DNA of 29,776 bases from Phallusia fumigata (GCA_008931825.1 QXVZ01022735.1:1-29776); one strand, 5' to 3'; positions 12,001-19,472 are shown, counted from the first letter of the stretch. Program-made: numbers and translations. Notes: generated by a model not told the origin, from the letters alone.

Positions 12001-14292
12001 GGAGTATGACTTTACAGTGCTGCACAATACAAAATTTTTCGACATATGGAAGCCAATAATAAAGTTTAATATGATTTGCTTAAAATTATCACTAGTTTAA
12101 GTTATTTTGTGCTGGTTATGACAGCTAATGTTGAAACGATTGCGATAATCCAACATCGATCCGTTTAAAGGCTCGCTCGTAATTTTTTTGAAAACGGTAC
12201 ACGTAATTGTTTTTTTGCATAACTTTTCGCAATAAAAATGCGCGTTGCTTTTACCCTTTATAGGCTCATGGGTGAATTTTGGGGATTTATAGAAAAGAAT
12301 GGATGGTAGTTTTTAAATTTGTGTCATATGATGAAATGTTTGAAATTGGCAAATAGACAAACTTTAATCTTTTGTTTGAATTGCTTATTGAGCCACAATT
12401 GTTGCAACGTCCTTTGTTTTTCTTTAGGACTTTACATTTTACTTTTCTTGATGCCTTTACGTTTTAACTAATCTTTGTACAAAAGCGGACTTAGCGCAAA
12501 CTTGCAGGTTTGTGACAAGAAACAACGTAATGACACTTGACTTTAGCATAGTTCTGTAATTAAGTTCAACGCAGCGTACAACTCTAAATGTGAAACTTAC
12601 TTTTCCGAAAGTCGCGGCGCATGCTGGCTCGATGCTGTTCTTCCGACAGAAGTCCAAGTAGTGGTTGTAAAGAATACATCTTGCTAGGCAGACTCCTTCG
12701 CATACCATGTAGTTCTCTTCGAGCCTACGAAATAACTATTTTCTTAATTTTGTGCAATGCATCTTGGTGGCGAGAAATCGAGGAGAGCATTGTCAAGTTT
12801 TTACAAATTAAAATTTGGGTATGTGTGCAATGGCGCAAAAACAATCACCACGCATTTGTATTTTGTATTATTAGTAAAATTAGTAAAAATAGTAAAAATA
12901 TTAAGATTATTATTAGTAAAGTGCGTGGTGATTAGTAAAAATATTAGTATTATTATTAATATATACCCTATTAGTTAAAATACTCTTTTCAATATTAATC
13001 TGATTGAAGTTATGTCATTTAATCGGTAGTGCTTTTAAAATGATTGAAAATGATGTAATCCACGCTAAAAAAATTATATGTTGGTTTAAATGTTCGTTGA
13101 ACTTTTTTATCACATAAATGCGATCGATCAGTGATTTGTTTGCGCGAACTTAACAAAACTATTAACAAGAATAAGTTTAGTTTATTGTGTGGCAAAGAGG
13201 TATACCGAATAACCGCTATGGTTTTCTAGTCCATGCCCCTATCTGGTTCAGACAAACTTGCCACCCGTAAAAATTTGTAAACAGTAAATTTGATTGAAGC
13301 ACGTAAAACACCATTTAAATTTTGCGTTCTTGTTCTATATTGACTTTTGATTCTTGCACCGCTTAAAAATTAAATTTAATCAAAATTGCCGAAGGCGTGG
13401 AGAATTAGCCAGTCGCTTGTATCTGTGATAGCAGGTTATTTCTAAAATTACTTGATGATTCTAAAATTGTTTGTGCGTCTCACCAGTCCAAAGTGAGCTC
13501 GATTTTTCTTCTTTTTGACGATGTTGAGCGATTTGAATGATTCCCACCGCTTGCAACGCGAACCGTGTCTCCATTTTCTATTCGCCCTGCTGGTATAACT
13601 TCCATGCTTAAATGATCGGACCAGTCTGTATAACCAATAAAAAAACGTGGTATTTGTGTGTTAGAATAAACTTGGCGTATAAACGTGAGATAGTTTACAA
13701 TTTGATAGAACCGAAATGTACAGAACGTTATCTTATGCCGCATCGAACTTTGATCGAACAGAATTTACCAATTGATATGCGAATACCTCCATTTTGTAAC
13801 AGTTGCAACGCTTTTTTCACTTACAATAACAGAATGTAATCTTCACCTAGTTCTTTGCAAATTACACTTTTTTCTGCAACGTTTTTTTGAGGGTGTTTAT
13901 TTCCGCTTATCGCGAAACAGTGAGATTAAAAAAGTTTTGTAATATGATAAAACATGTTTCAAACCGATATTTGATAAAATATAATTATAAGAGGAAGACA
14001 TAGGTCTTAAACAATAGAATGGTCAAGTAAATATAACTTTTATCCTACTATACACGTTTTTTGATCACTTTATTGTACTGATATAACAATCATCCAGCCA
14101 TTTGTCTTGTCTTTTTACAAATATTAAGTTTTACACACCTGGAAATGTGAAGCCTTGTCCAAACGACGTTTTTTCCGTTGTTTTGTAGTTTGTGTCGTTT
14201 ATCGGGGTGTAGCGGGAAGTGTAACTGGTGAAGTCTTTCGTACAGAACAGTGCTTGGTGTTTGACTAGTGGTAAACGTGCTTGCAATACCAT
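1..14292 (-). CDS. RFX4/6-like: RFX-family transcription factor (RFX4/RFX6-like), about 20 coding exons, 3' end outside window
   Basis: The spliced minus-strand product is a winged-helix RFX regulator, a nuclear protein that binds X-box DNA. The joined exons read about 835 residues before leaving the window. Residues about 97-172 form the RFX DNA-binding domain, with [27 protein letters not shown] and YHYYGIGI in the canonical order. Residues about 198-527 match the RFX B, C and dimerisation regions, with [43 protein letters not shown] helices, [17 protein letters not shown] and [12 protein letters not shown]. The wording and order resemble vertebrate RFX4 and RFX6 more than RFX1-3, and there is no glutamine-rich N-terminal activation domain. 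A basic SKRRK stretch near residue 92 could be a nuclear signal. The tail from residue about 528 is Ser/Asn/Thr-rich and I recognise nothing in it. All junctions before 2062 keep phase. The family call is firm; the paralogue call is weaker. Confidence 0.93.
93..226 (-). CDS. RFX4/6-like: RFX exon 20: C-terminal tail
   Basis: An excellent acceptor (TCTCTTTCTTGTAG) and donor (TTCAG/GTATAA) bound 134 nt, phase 2 in and phase 1 out. It codes 44 residues with [20 protein letters not shown] and [17 protein letters not shown] further exon may begin at 24 after an AAAACAG acceptor and run off the edge; that one is a guess. Confidence 0.75.
524..884 (-). CDS. RFX4/6-like: RFX exon 19: long Ser/Thr-rich tail exon
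   Basis: The acceptor CAATGTTTTTAG and donor CTGCAG/GTATGT bound 361 nt, the largest exon of the gene. It completes a split Gly and codes 119 residues. Examples are [17 protein letters not shown] and [19 protein letters not shown], low-complexity and probably disordered. Reading through the donor would stop after three residues (TAG at 514-516), so an alternative shorter C-terminus is possible. Confidence 0.75.
1138..1282 (-). CDS. RFX4/6-like: RFX exon 18: C-terminal tail (5' boundary uncertain)
   Basis: The donor CACCTG/GTAAGG is clear. The 5' edge could be 1282 (weak ACATGAG acceptor, fits exon 17 in phase 0) or 1262 (better-looking TTTTCTAG acceptor, which needs an upstream phase-2 exon I did not find). 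The product contains [18 protein letters not shown] and [13 protein letters not shown] and is aromatic- and Asn-rich. It leaves in phase 1, matching exon 19. Confidence 0.6.
1615..1709 (-). CDS. RFX4/6-like: RFX exon 17 (tentative)
   Basis: The acceptor CATTTTTGCAG gives an open frame in the phase required by exon 16, reading [18 protein letters not shown] and ending TDTPQ. The only in-frame donor is CAG/GTTCGT, a poor consensus. It is kept because the phases close with exons 16 and 18 and the Gln/Ser-rich content resembles the neighbours. Confidence 0.45.
2062..2250 (-). CDS. RFX4/6-like: RFX exon 16: C-terminal tail
   Basis: The acceptor AATTGCAG opens the exon in the right phase (split Lys). 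It codes 62 residues including [14 protein letters not shown] and [16 protein letters not shown]. The chosen donor is ATCA/GTAAGA at 2061; a later GT in the same phase would create a stop with the next candidate exon. I recognise no domain. Confidence 0.75.
2546..2659 (-). CDS. RFX4/6-like: RFX exon 15: end of conserved core
   Basis: The acceptor AACACGTCAG and donor TATCA/GTAAGT bound 114 nt. It codes [19 protein letters not shown] and then a charged helix, [11 protein letters not shown]. It is the counterpart of SFHLIxLxxDxYxxYLxE, the last block shared by RFX proteins. Confidence 0.95.
2717..2843 (-). CDS. RFX4/6-like: RFX exon 14: dimerisation region
   Basis: The acceptor GTCACCAG and donor ATCA/GTAAGT bound 127 nt, phase 0 in and phase 1 out. 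It codes [19 protein letters not shown] then [11 protein letters not shown], matching the xxFLLxWSxxxxxVIRDxTL block of RFX proteins. Confidence 0.94.
2979..3064 (-). CDS. RFX4/6-like: RFX exon 13: dimerisation region
   Basis: The acceptor TTTTTTTCTGCAG and donor AAAAA/GTAAGT bound 86 nt, completing the split His of exon 12. It codes [14 protein letters not shown] then [13 protein letters not shown]. EWLDxxV is a conserved RFX dimerisation-domain motif. Confidence 0.92.
3419..3563 (-). CDS. RFX4/6-like: RFX exon 12: dimerisation region, first part
   Basis: The acceptor ATATATCACAG and donor GAAC/GTAAGA bound 145 nt, phase 0 in and phase 1 out. It codes [32 protein letters not shown] and an acidic SEDQDTD end. 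The NVDLxSIxxQ-like motif is typical of the RFX family. Confidence 0.92.
4634..4793 (-). CDS. RFX4/6-like: RFX exon 11: region C
   Basis: The acceptor GCCGTTTCAG and donor AAA/GTAAGT bound 160 nt (53 codons). Key strings are [32 protein letters not shown] and the terminal SK, equal in order to the FAKxLDEWLxxAL and RRFSQILRRQTSLNHL helices of RFX4/6. Confidence 0.93.
5118..5167 (-). CDS. RFX4/6-like: RFX exon 10: 50-nt exon of region C
   Basis: The acceptor TTTTGCAG and donor GAAAT/GTAAGT bound 50 nt coding [16 protein letters not shown], which matches the xLMPTVLQxLPxSLT segment of RFX4/6. It leaves in phase 2, and exon 11 supplies the missing G of Met. Confidence 0.9.
6018..6131 (-). CDS. 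RFX4/6-like: RFX exon 9: region B/C
   Basis: Phase 0 in and out, 38 codons, acceptor GTTTTGCAG, donor GAG/GTGAGG. It codes [18 protein letters not shown] followed by [14 protein letters not shown]. This parallels the VHSFLLHFWQ ... VVNIVGVCDSILYK segment typical of RFX4/RFX6, the strongest hint to the subfamily. Confidence 0.93.
6550..6627 (-). CDS. RFX4/6-like: RFX exon 8: region B
   Basis: Phase 0 in and out, 26 codons, acceptor TTTGTTCAG, donor ACG/GTAAAT. It codes [19 protein letters not shown], aligning with the FxxxYxxHCQxIL helix of RFX4/6. A longer open frame over the same bases (6356-6829) is out of frame with the gene. Confidence 0.88.
6797..7023. repeat. Overlapping contig ends duplicated across N at 6911
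   Basis: 6797-6910 repeats as 6912-7023 with a few differences (TATATATAAAAAAATGG against TATACATAAAAATGG). The repeat covers the 3' edge of RFX exon 7 and the following intron. It looks like an unmerged allelic overlap. Confidence 0.88.
7017..7133 (-). CDS. RFX4/6-like: RFX exon 7: linker before region B
   Basis: The acceptor TTCTTTTAG opens 117 nt (39 codons) with the [19 protein letters not shown] stretch, comparable to the LLPxFP segment of RFX4/6. The donor is GAC/GTTAGA, which is non-consensus at position +3. The first 7 nt of a second copy of its 3' edge lie at 6904-6910, left of the N join at 6911. Confidence 0.85.
7549..7579 (-). CDS. RFX4/6-like: RFX exon 6: 31-nt micro-exon
   Basis: Between a TCATTTAG acceptor and an ACT/GTGAGT donor lies an exon of only 31 nt coding [10 protein letters not shown]. 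It completes the split Arg of exon 5 and hands over in phase 0 to exon 7, so both phases require it. It corresponds to the short linker between the DNA-binding domain and region B of RFX4/6. Confidence 0.85.
7652..7729 (-). CDS. RFX4/6-like: RFX exon 5: wing of the DNA-binding domain
   Basis: The acceptor TATTTCCCAG and donor ACAAG/GTACGG bound 78 nt, entering in phase 2 and leaving in phase 2. It codes [15 protein letters not shown], the conserved end of the RFX DNA-binding domain, then [10 protein letters not shown]. Confidence 0.94.
7730..9755. other. Large RFX intron between exons 5 and 4
   Basis: About 2 kb of AT-rich sequence with no supported exon. The first 1.7 kb is present once; from 9443 it is the start of haplotype A of the duplicated block. 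Confidence 0.7.
9443..10392. repeat. Haplotype A block, copy of 11222-12168
   Basis: The block runs collinear with 11222-12168, with sparse substitutions and 1-3 nt indels (for example a longer T run near 9857 and ATAAAAAAG against ATAATAAAG near 10280). It includes RFX exon 4. It ends at the N gap, at CCGTTTAA, which in the other copy continues into GGCTCGC. Confidence 0.9.
9756..9817 (-). CDS. RFX4/6-like: Second copy of RFX exon 4 (haplotype A, probable assembly duplicate)
   Basis: The coding sequence, acceptor and donor are the same as at 11535-11596. It lies inside 9443-10392, which repeats 11222-12168 with only scattered small differences. Splicing both 62-nt copies in tandem would shift the frame, so this is best read as the other allele rather than a real second exon. 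Confidence 0.9.
10393..10500. other. Assembly gap of 108 N
   Basis: The two flanks align to 12168 and 14127 of the other copy, so the missing DNA should be about 1958 bp and contain RFX exons 2 and 3. The printed gap size is not the true one. Confidence 0.9.
10501..11220. repeat. Haplotype A block, copy of 14127-14846
   Basis: Collinear with 14127-14846 at a constant offset of 3626, almost identical (for example AGCGAGTC against AACGAGTC). It carries RFX exon 1 and part of the upstream region, and ends at the single N at 11221. Confidence 0.92.
10513..10706 (-). CDS. RFX4/6-like: Second copy of RFX exon 1 (haplotype A, probable assembly duplicate)
   Basis: Identical to 14139-14332, including the start codon (10666-10664), the acceptor and the GTGTGT donor. 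It sits directly right of the N gap, and exons 2 and 3 are absent from this copy because they fall inside the gap. An annotator taking the sequence at face value would split or duplicate the gene here. Confidence 0.88.
11535..11596 (-). CDS. RFX4/6-like: RFX exon 4: recognition-helix exon (haplotype B copy)
   Basis: The acceptor TTTTACTGCAG and donor CGAA/GTAAGT bracket 62 nt. It codes 20 residues, [20 protein letters not shown], plus a split Lys: the H3 recognition helix and start of the wing, nearly invariant across RFX proteins. It leaves in phase 2, as needed by exon 5 at 7729. An identical exon is at 9756-9817; only one should be used in a transcript. Confidence 0.96.
12601..12724 (-). 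CDS. RFX4/6-like: RFX exon 3: DNA-binding domain, first helices
   Basis: The acceptor TTTCGTAG and donor GAAAA/GTAAGT flank 124 nt. It codes [23 protein letters not shown] and ACAATFGK, the hallmark N-terminal half of the RFX winged helix. It leaves in phase 0 and joins exon 4 cleanly. It has a single copy in the window. Confidence 0.95.
12843..12933. repeat. 12-bp inverted repeat around a TTAGTAAA-rich tract, RFX intron 2
   Basis: AATCACCACGCA (12843-12854) is matched exactly by TGCGTGGTGATT (12922-12933). Between and after the arms lie imperfect repeats of TTAGTAAAA and ATTATT. It may be a miniature element or just a hairpin in low-complexity DNA. Confidence 0.5.
13484..13625 (-). CDS. RFX4/6-like: RFX exon 2: linker with basic cluster, start of DNA-binding domain
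   Basis: The acceptor TTATACAG and donor ACTG/GTGAGA define 142 nt, entering in phase 1 and leaving in phase 2. It codes 46 whole codons ending [11 protein letters not shown] plus the split Trp that opens WLEENY. The basic SKRRK run is a possible nuclear localisation signal. This exon has no second copy, because the other haplotype has its assembly gap (10393-10500) here. Confidence 0.9.
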
Positions 14293-14332
14293 ACTACTCT
14301 TCTGTCGGGCTGAGCTGCCCAGAGGTTGTCAA
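14139..14332 (-). CDS. RFX4/6-like: RFX exon 1 (start codon at 14292)
   Basis: The acceptor TTTTTCAG at 14333 opens the exon and the donor CCAG/GTGTGT closes it. ATG at 14292-14290 is the start: the other frames hit stops, and this frame has TGA just upstream. It codes 51 residues beginning [10 protein letters not shown] and ending FTFP, phase 1. This N-terminal piece is not conserved enough for me to recognise. The acceptor could serve a 5'UTR intron or, in a tunicate, spliced-leader trans-splicing. An identical copy is at 10513-10706. Confidence 0.8.
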
Positions 14333-14832
14333 CTGAAAAATTTTGACTCGTGTAATTCGTTTTTAATCTTCGGCTGGCGAGATACAGCCTTGTGATTTGG
14401 TTATATTAATAACGAGTCAGTACCTACACCCCAGTTTTGCTGAGTTTTTTGATGTTTTAAAGCTTACTGATAAATCTGTTTGACCTGTTTTTATCGACAA
14501 AATATCTTCTCTCGTATATACCTGTGTAGTTGCAGCGCGTTTGAACAGAATGAAATTGTAAATACAAAATTCCATAAATTGTGTATTTTACTGTTGGATA
14601 ACTTTCACTCTACTAAGGATTTTAATTCTGCCAACTACAAACAACAAGCCTTCTTTGCTTCATCGAAAATTACCGCCGCTGTCAATGTCTAAAAAAACTT
14701 AAGCTCAGTGAAAATGGTCGCCAAATTTCCACGTCTACCCTTTGTTTATTCGAGTCTAAACCTTGAGGAACCTGATTCCTCTTTCCCTTCCAGACCCAGC
14801 GCGTCTATCGGGAATATTTGCGAAGCCGTCAA

Positions 14833-14839
14833 TTATATA
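14833..14839 (-). promoter_or_regulatory. Possible TATA element upstream of RFX exon 1
   Basis: TATATAA in a GC-flanked context on the minus strand, about 540 nt before the RFX start codon. If the exon at 15082-15146 is real this lies in an intron, so it would only serve an internal promoter. Confidence 0.2.
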
Positions 14840-15081
14840 CGCGCCATCACGCGCCTGCAGCTTCTTCTAGCTGTATCGTAATGTTTGTTTTCGCCTTCGA
14901 CGTCCGAATATTATGCATCTAAATCACGGCGGTGCTTTTGATGTTTCTGCTGGTAATTAGCTTCCTATGGCTGCGCGTGTCGGAATGAAAGTTTCAATAT
15001 TTCTGCCTGCCCGCCAATGTGGCTCCACTTGGACAGGCGCGGCTTAGAGCTTATGTTTTGTGTTTGTTTTTTTGAGCTTAC

Positions 15082-15146
15082 CTGTCACAATCCACATGGT
15101 TTAGGGGTGACATCGGCACGCCTGTGAAATGCGTTTGGGTACCCTG
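15082..15146 (-). other. Candidate non-coding first exon of the RFX gene, with a short upstream ORF
   Basis: On the minus strand a pyrimidine-rich acceptor (TTTTTTTGTACCAG) and a strong donor (GACAG/GTAAGC) bracket 65 nt. A second AG three bases on makes the acceptor a NAGNAG pair. The exon holds an ATG that, if joined to the next exon at 14332, runs 11 codons to a TGA: an upstream ORF. It could be a 5'UTR exon of the RFX gene. The linkage is inferred only from position and splice signals. Confidence 0.45.
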
Positions 15147-16019
15147 CTGGTACAAAAAAAGTTTTAAGTGGGCGGCCTTTTGATTATAATTCGGAATATC
15201 CAAGATTTTAGTCTCAAGTTTGTCATTCCCGTTTAAAAGTTACACTTTTACCATGTGAATTTCACTCCTTTCACCTGAAGCGTTTTAAGTTTCCTGCTTA
15301 AAACTAATTTTTAACAAATCAAAAGGCTCAGTTTTACAATCAATAAACACTATATATGATGTGTGTTTTTAGCGAGCGAGCTGTCGGGTTTGGATTTGGA
15401 TTAAAACACCGCACTTTGCAAACATTTTTATGCAGTGACCTCTTGGTCGATATGTCTCAAATCCAATCGTTTGGTTTGTTCTTTTGAACAAATACATTGA
15501 GCTTCTTAACCTGTGATTCACGTATGACGCGCATTTGTTTGGCGACAGACGGCTGACGCATAACCAATATGTAAACGTGACGTTGTGTACTTAATCGTGC
15601 GAAATCGGCAGGTTAACATAAAATAAAACGCAGTAATAATTGGGGATGGGTCCATTTTTTTAACATTCAAGGTAGTGGTGTAAGAAGAAAGAGATTTGTA
15701 AATGCGATTTCAAAATCCACTTAGCGTACAACGATTCATTTAACCTCACCTCGCTTTGTAGCCGATTATGAGATTATGAGTTCAAATCGTACTTGGGTTC
15801 TCTTGCTGCAGCCTAAAGGAACTCGATGGATGAAACGTTAAACCTTATTAAATTTCTCAACCAAAGTATAGAAAATGTTTTGCGAAACTGCAATGAGAAA
15901 GACAGCTTAATGGCGGACTTATTGTAAGATAAACCTAGTTTGGTTATGTAGACACCTAGCGGATATACTGTTTGTCGCGTGGTGGCGTTGTGAGTAAAAG
16001 CTAGATTGTTGGTTTAAAA

Positions 16020-16224
16020 CAGTCGTTCCTAACCCGGGAGGAGTTTTTTAAGTTGAGGGGAGGAAATTTCACTTTGTAGTCAAATTATTTAATTTAAGTC
16101 TAGTATTATTTTTTACGTAGACCAATGGTTCTAAACCTTTTAATATTACTTTTGTCTGTTGGGGGGCGAATGAGAAGTTTGAAATAAACAAACAGGAAAT
16201 GCATCAAAAAGGTTGGAAACGACC
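16020..16224. mobile_element. hAT-like miniature inverted-repeat element
   Basis: It starts CAGTCGTTCCTAACC and ends GGTTGGAAACGAC, an imperfect terminal inverted repeat around about 205 bp. The interior (AGGGGAGGAAATTTC, GGTTCTAAACCTTT, GGAAATGCATCAAAAAGG) recurs at 18124 and 22081. No coding capacity. I saw no clear 8-bp target duplication. Confidence 0.55.
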
Positions 16225-16229
16225 GGGTA

Positions 16230-16300
16230 AGTGTTTGTTCATTAGACGAGAAGCGCTCGCCTAATGTTCGGACTTAACCCCCCGATCGGGATTCGTCCTT
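16230..16300 (+). repeat. tRNA-like fragment, possibly a SINE head
   Basis: GAAGCGCTCGCCTAATG followed by GATCGGGATTCGTCC resembles the anticodon arm and T-arm of an Ala-type tRNA. The 5' acceptor and D arm cannot be paired convincingly, so it is not a functional tRNA. Confidence 0.25.
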
Positions 16301-18123
16301 TGGAGTGTGGTGGGGTTAAACCCAGTGAAAAAAACATGTCAGTTCCATAATTTGTAAACATACAAATCGCCCAACTCTCATAACTTCTGCACTAAAATGC
16401 ACTTTCATGTTTGGTTGAACCATCCTTATACTAAGTCCTTAACAGTTTTGATTGTAAAAAGTTTTGATGACGTGCGAATACCCTCTTTTCCGACATCTCA
16501 TAGATCTGTCATTTGTTCAACATCAGTGTATGTGAGTGTCTGTTTTGGCAACACAAGAGCAGTCGAACAGGCAAATAAAATACAAATTCATTTCACTACA
16601 CACAAACCACCATCGCTTGCCGGTACAACGCCATTTGTTTAATGATTTAGATAACACTCAGTCGCCCATTCAACGTAAAAATAGACAGTAAAATACCATG
16701 GCGCGACTAGTTTCGAGGTTAAGCATACAAAACAGTTGCGACGTTGATCGTGCAACTCGTCTACATGTGTGGTAGCATCATCGCACAAAAATAGTAGCAG
16801 CCTTGCTAATACACGTTTTTCCATCCTTCGCACGTAACTATTACGCCGCTCATATTTGTCAATGCTTCGAAAGGATAATGGAACTTTTTAAAATTACACA
16901 GCGGCCTTTTTGTTATTTTGTTTCTTACAGTTCTACCCGCCACACTTCCCAAATTAATATATTAGTCATGGATTCGATATTCTGGATTAGAAACAACTAT
17001 TCTGTTGATAATCTAGATATTTAAGTATGAGCATCCCTACTTATGACCTTTTGGTTTGGAAACATTGTTCTAAAGAAACGTGTATCACGTATGCTTTTTT
17101 AAATGCTATATTTTCACTCTTTGATTATGTTATTCGATGTATGCGTGGATTATGGTAACTATGACATCAAGCAATATCCGCCGAAAAGCTTCTGTCATGC
17201 GTATATTTGGCTTGGGAAGACCTAAAAGCGCAAGCCACGAGAAAGTTAAACGCACGAAACCGGCGTGCGTGGCGTTACATCATTATGACGTTTATACAAG
17301 AACTTGCACGTCTTCGGGACTTTCTTAAGTCATTCTTTGGTTTGTTTAGCGCGGTGTTTTTCTACCTATTTTCTTGTTGCGTCGCCAGAGCAGCTAGGTG
17401 ATTTGAAAACGCCCCTCTTAACGGACAAAAATCAAAACAAAATAGTTTTATTAGCATTAAAACTCGCTTGATCAGCATACAAGTAGAAAAAAATAGGCAA
17501 TATTATGGAAACATTTGACCAAATTACTTGCTTTTGGTCGTTTAAAGAGCTATGTAACAAAATTAGCTGGCCGTTGTATTTCGTTTTAACTCGTTTTAAC
17601 TTTCTCTCAGCGCCCCTTGGTGATAACGGACACCCTCAGGGGGCGCTGCTGGTTCCACGTTGATAACGTGTCACAAAACAAAAAGCGGTAATGTTTTCCG
17701 ATTCTACATACTCTAAACAAATGGCACAAAAAATGTGCTCTCAGTTCATAAATCGAAACAATTTGACAAAAGCAATAAATTACCACACGGACTTTACCGA
17801 TACGGACAACACGACCACTCTTTAAGAACATAAACCCAATTTAGGCATTTATTGTTACCTAAGCCAAAAAAAGAAACAAACAAGTGTAGCTATCAATGCA
17901 AATTTGCCAAATGAGTCAGCTTGCGAAAGCATCCACCACAGCCGCGTATCAAAACAATTTTGAAGCACTCACTGTCATGAGTGCGTTGAGTAATTTGGAG
18001 ACAACCACCGCCATGCATGCGTTGAATAGTTTGGCGAAACAATTCCGGTTCGAAACAGAGTCACAATGGATCCCTTGCTACTGCATAAAAGTAAAAAAAA
18101 CCTATTAACTATTTAACTCAATA

Positions 18124-18805
18124 GTTAGAGGAAATTTATCAGTTAAGGGGAGGAGTTTCCGCTTTATAGTTTTTCGTGAAAAGCGCAGTATTCTTAAAAG
18201 GAAGACCAGTGATTTCAAACCGTTCAATATTACTTTATATACCACCTCATAGTCTGGTAGGGAAGGAATGAAAAGTTCTAAACTAAGCAACGGGGGGAAT
18301 GCGTCAAAAAGGTTGGGGGATTATATGTGAACCAAACGCATACATCGCCATGACGTGTTGTTCTTGCTAATGTATTCAAAACATTGGGTATAACGGACAC
18401 AATTTACAGTTTTGACCAAAAAAGTAAAACGGAAAAGGAAGTGCGGAGCTCAGGCAATATCACACAGGCGATAAACAAAAACCTCTCTATTTTGTGCCTC
18501 GTTGTCCATGTTGGTGAAACATACCTGGCTTCGATCTTTTTTGCTCAGTATGTTGTCGCGCTGTTTGCTCCCGTGCAGATTCATTAAAACGCGTTTTTGT
18601 TTTTAATATTTGTTTCCTCAGCATTACAAACTGAAGCGTGATTGAAACACACTGTAGCTCGTGTAAAGATGCATCGTATAGAACAGTGGTTCCCAACATT
18701 TTTCGATGTATTCCCCCCTGTGAATACTTGGAAACGTTTTGTTCCTCCCCTACTAGACAAGAAGTGATATAAAGTAATGATAAAAAGTTTGGAACCACTG
18801 GTCCA
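18124..18805. repeat. Duplicated block, copy of 18807-19472
   Basis: Collinear with the sequence after the N at 18806, with substitutions and one small indel (CTGAAGCGTGATTGAAA present only here near 18630). It contains a member of the 16020-type family and a short element at 18684. Confidence 0.88.
18684..18800. mobile_element. Short hAT-like element, 117 bp
   Basis: Ends CAGTGGTTCCCAACATTTTT and AAAAGTTTGGAACCACTG, inverted repeats of about 18 bp. The hAT/Charlie superfamily typically has CAGTGGTTC-type ends. It has no open frame. The other allele is 19352-19468, with one end changed to CAGTCGTTC. Confidence 0.7.
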
Positions 18806-18806
18806 N

Positions 18807-19472
18807 GTTAGAGGAAATTTATCAGTTAAGGGGAGGAATTTCCGCTCTATAGTTTTTCGTGGAAAGCGCAGTATTCTTAAAAGGAAGACCAGAGATTTCA
18901 AACCGTTCAATATTACTTTATATACCACCTCATAGTCTGGTAGGGAAAGAATGAAAAGTTCTAAAATAAGCAACGAGGGGGAATGCGTCAAAAAAGTTTG
19001 GGGGATTATATGTTAACCAAACGCATACATCGCCATGACGTGTTGTTCTTGCTAATGTATTCAAAACATAGGGTATAACGGACACAATTTACAGTTTTGA
19101 CCAAAAAAGTAAAACGGAAAAGGAAGTGCGGAGCTCAGGCAATACCACACAGGCGATAAACAAAAACCTCTCTATTTTGTGCCTCGTTGTCCATGTTGGT
19201 GAAACATACCTGGCTTCGATCTTTTTTCCTCAGTATGCTGTCGCGCTGTTTGCTCCCGTGCAGATTCATTAAAACGCGTTTTTGTTTTTAATATTTGTTT
19301 CCTCAGCATTACAAACACACTGTAGCTCGTGTAAAGATGCACCGTATAGAACAGTCGTTCCCAACATTTTTCGATGTATTCCCCCCTGTAAATACTTGGA
19401 AACGTTTTTTTCCTCCCCTACTAGACAAGAAGTGATATAAAGTAATGATAAAAAGTTTGGAACCACTGGTCT
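18807..19472. repeat. Duplicated block, copy of 18124-18805
   Basis: Starts right after the single N with GTTAGAGGAAATTTATCAG, as at 18124. It continues through the short element to CCACTGGTC. It represents the other allele of the same intergenic DNA. Confidence 0.88.
19352..19468. mobile_element. Allelic copy of the 117-bp hAT-like element
   Basis: Same element as 18684-18800 in the second haplotype, with a G-to-C change in the left terminal repeat and a few interior changes. Confidence 0.65.

Larger units (their letters stand above)
11222..14846. repeat. Haplotype B block: complete version of the duplicated RFX 5' region
   Basis: This contig includes both matched flanks plus the 1958 bp missing from haplotype A. 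Together with the single-copy sequence on either side it gives the gene in proper order (exon 1, 2, 3, 4), so it is the version to use. Confidence 0.88.

Noticed and set aside
10854..14692. Two identical 70-codon plus-strand frames (10854-11066 and 14480-14692) that look like a conserved gene pair
   Set aside because: Their identity follows from the haplotype duplication; the frame lies in the RFX 5' flank with no splice or family support.
17207..17401. Possible small protein with a hydrophobic segment, plus strand
   Set aside because: The frame begins at TTG, has no upstream ATG, and there is no splice or homology support.
17896..18108. 70-codon plus-strand frame rich in Ala, Leu and Thr
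   Set aside because: No recognised family, no splice sites; its end touches the duplicated repeat block.
18487..18991. Minus-strand frames of 103 and 135 codons, the latter spanning an N
   Set aside because: They lie across miniature elements and the contig join at 18806; the similar frames at 18105 and 19269 are repeat copies.
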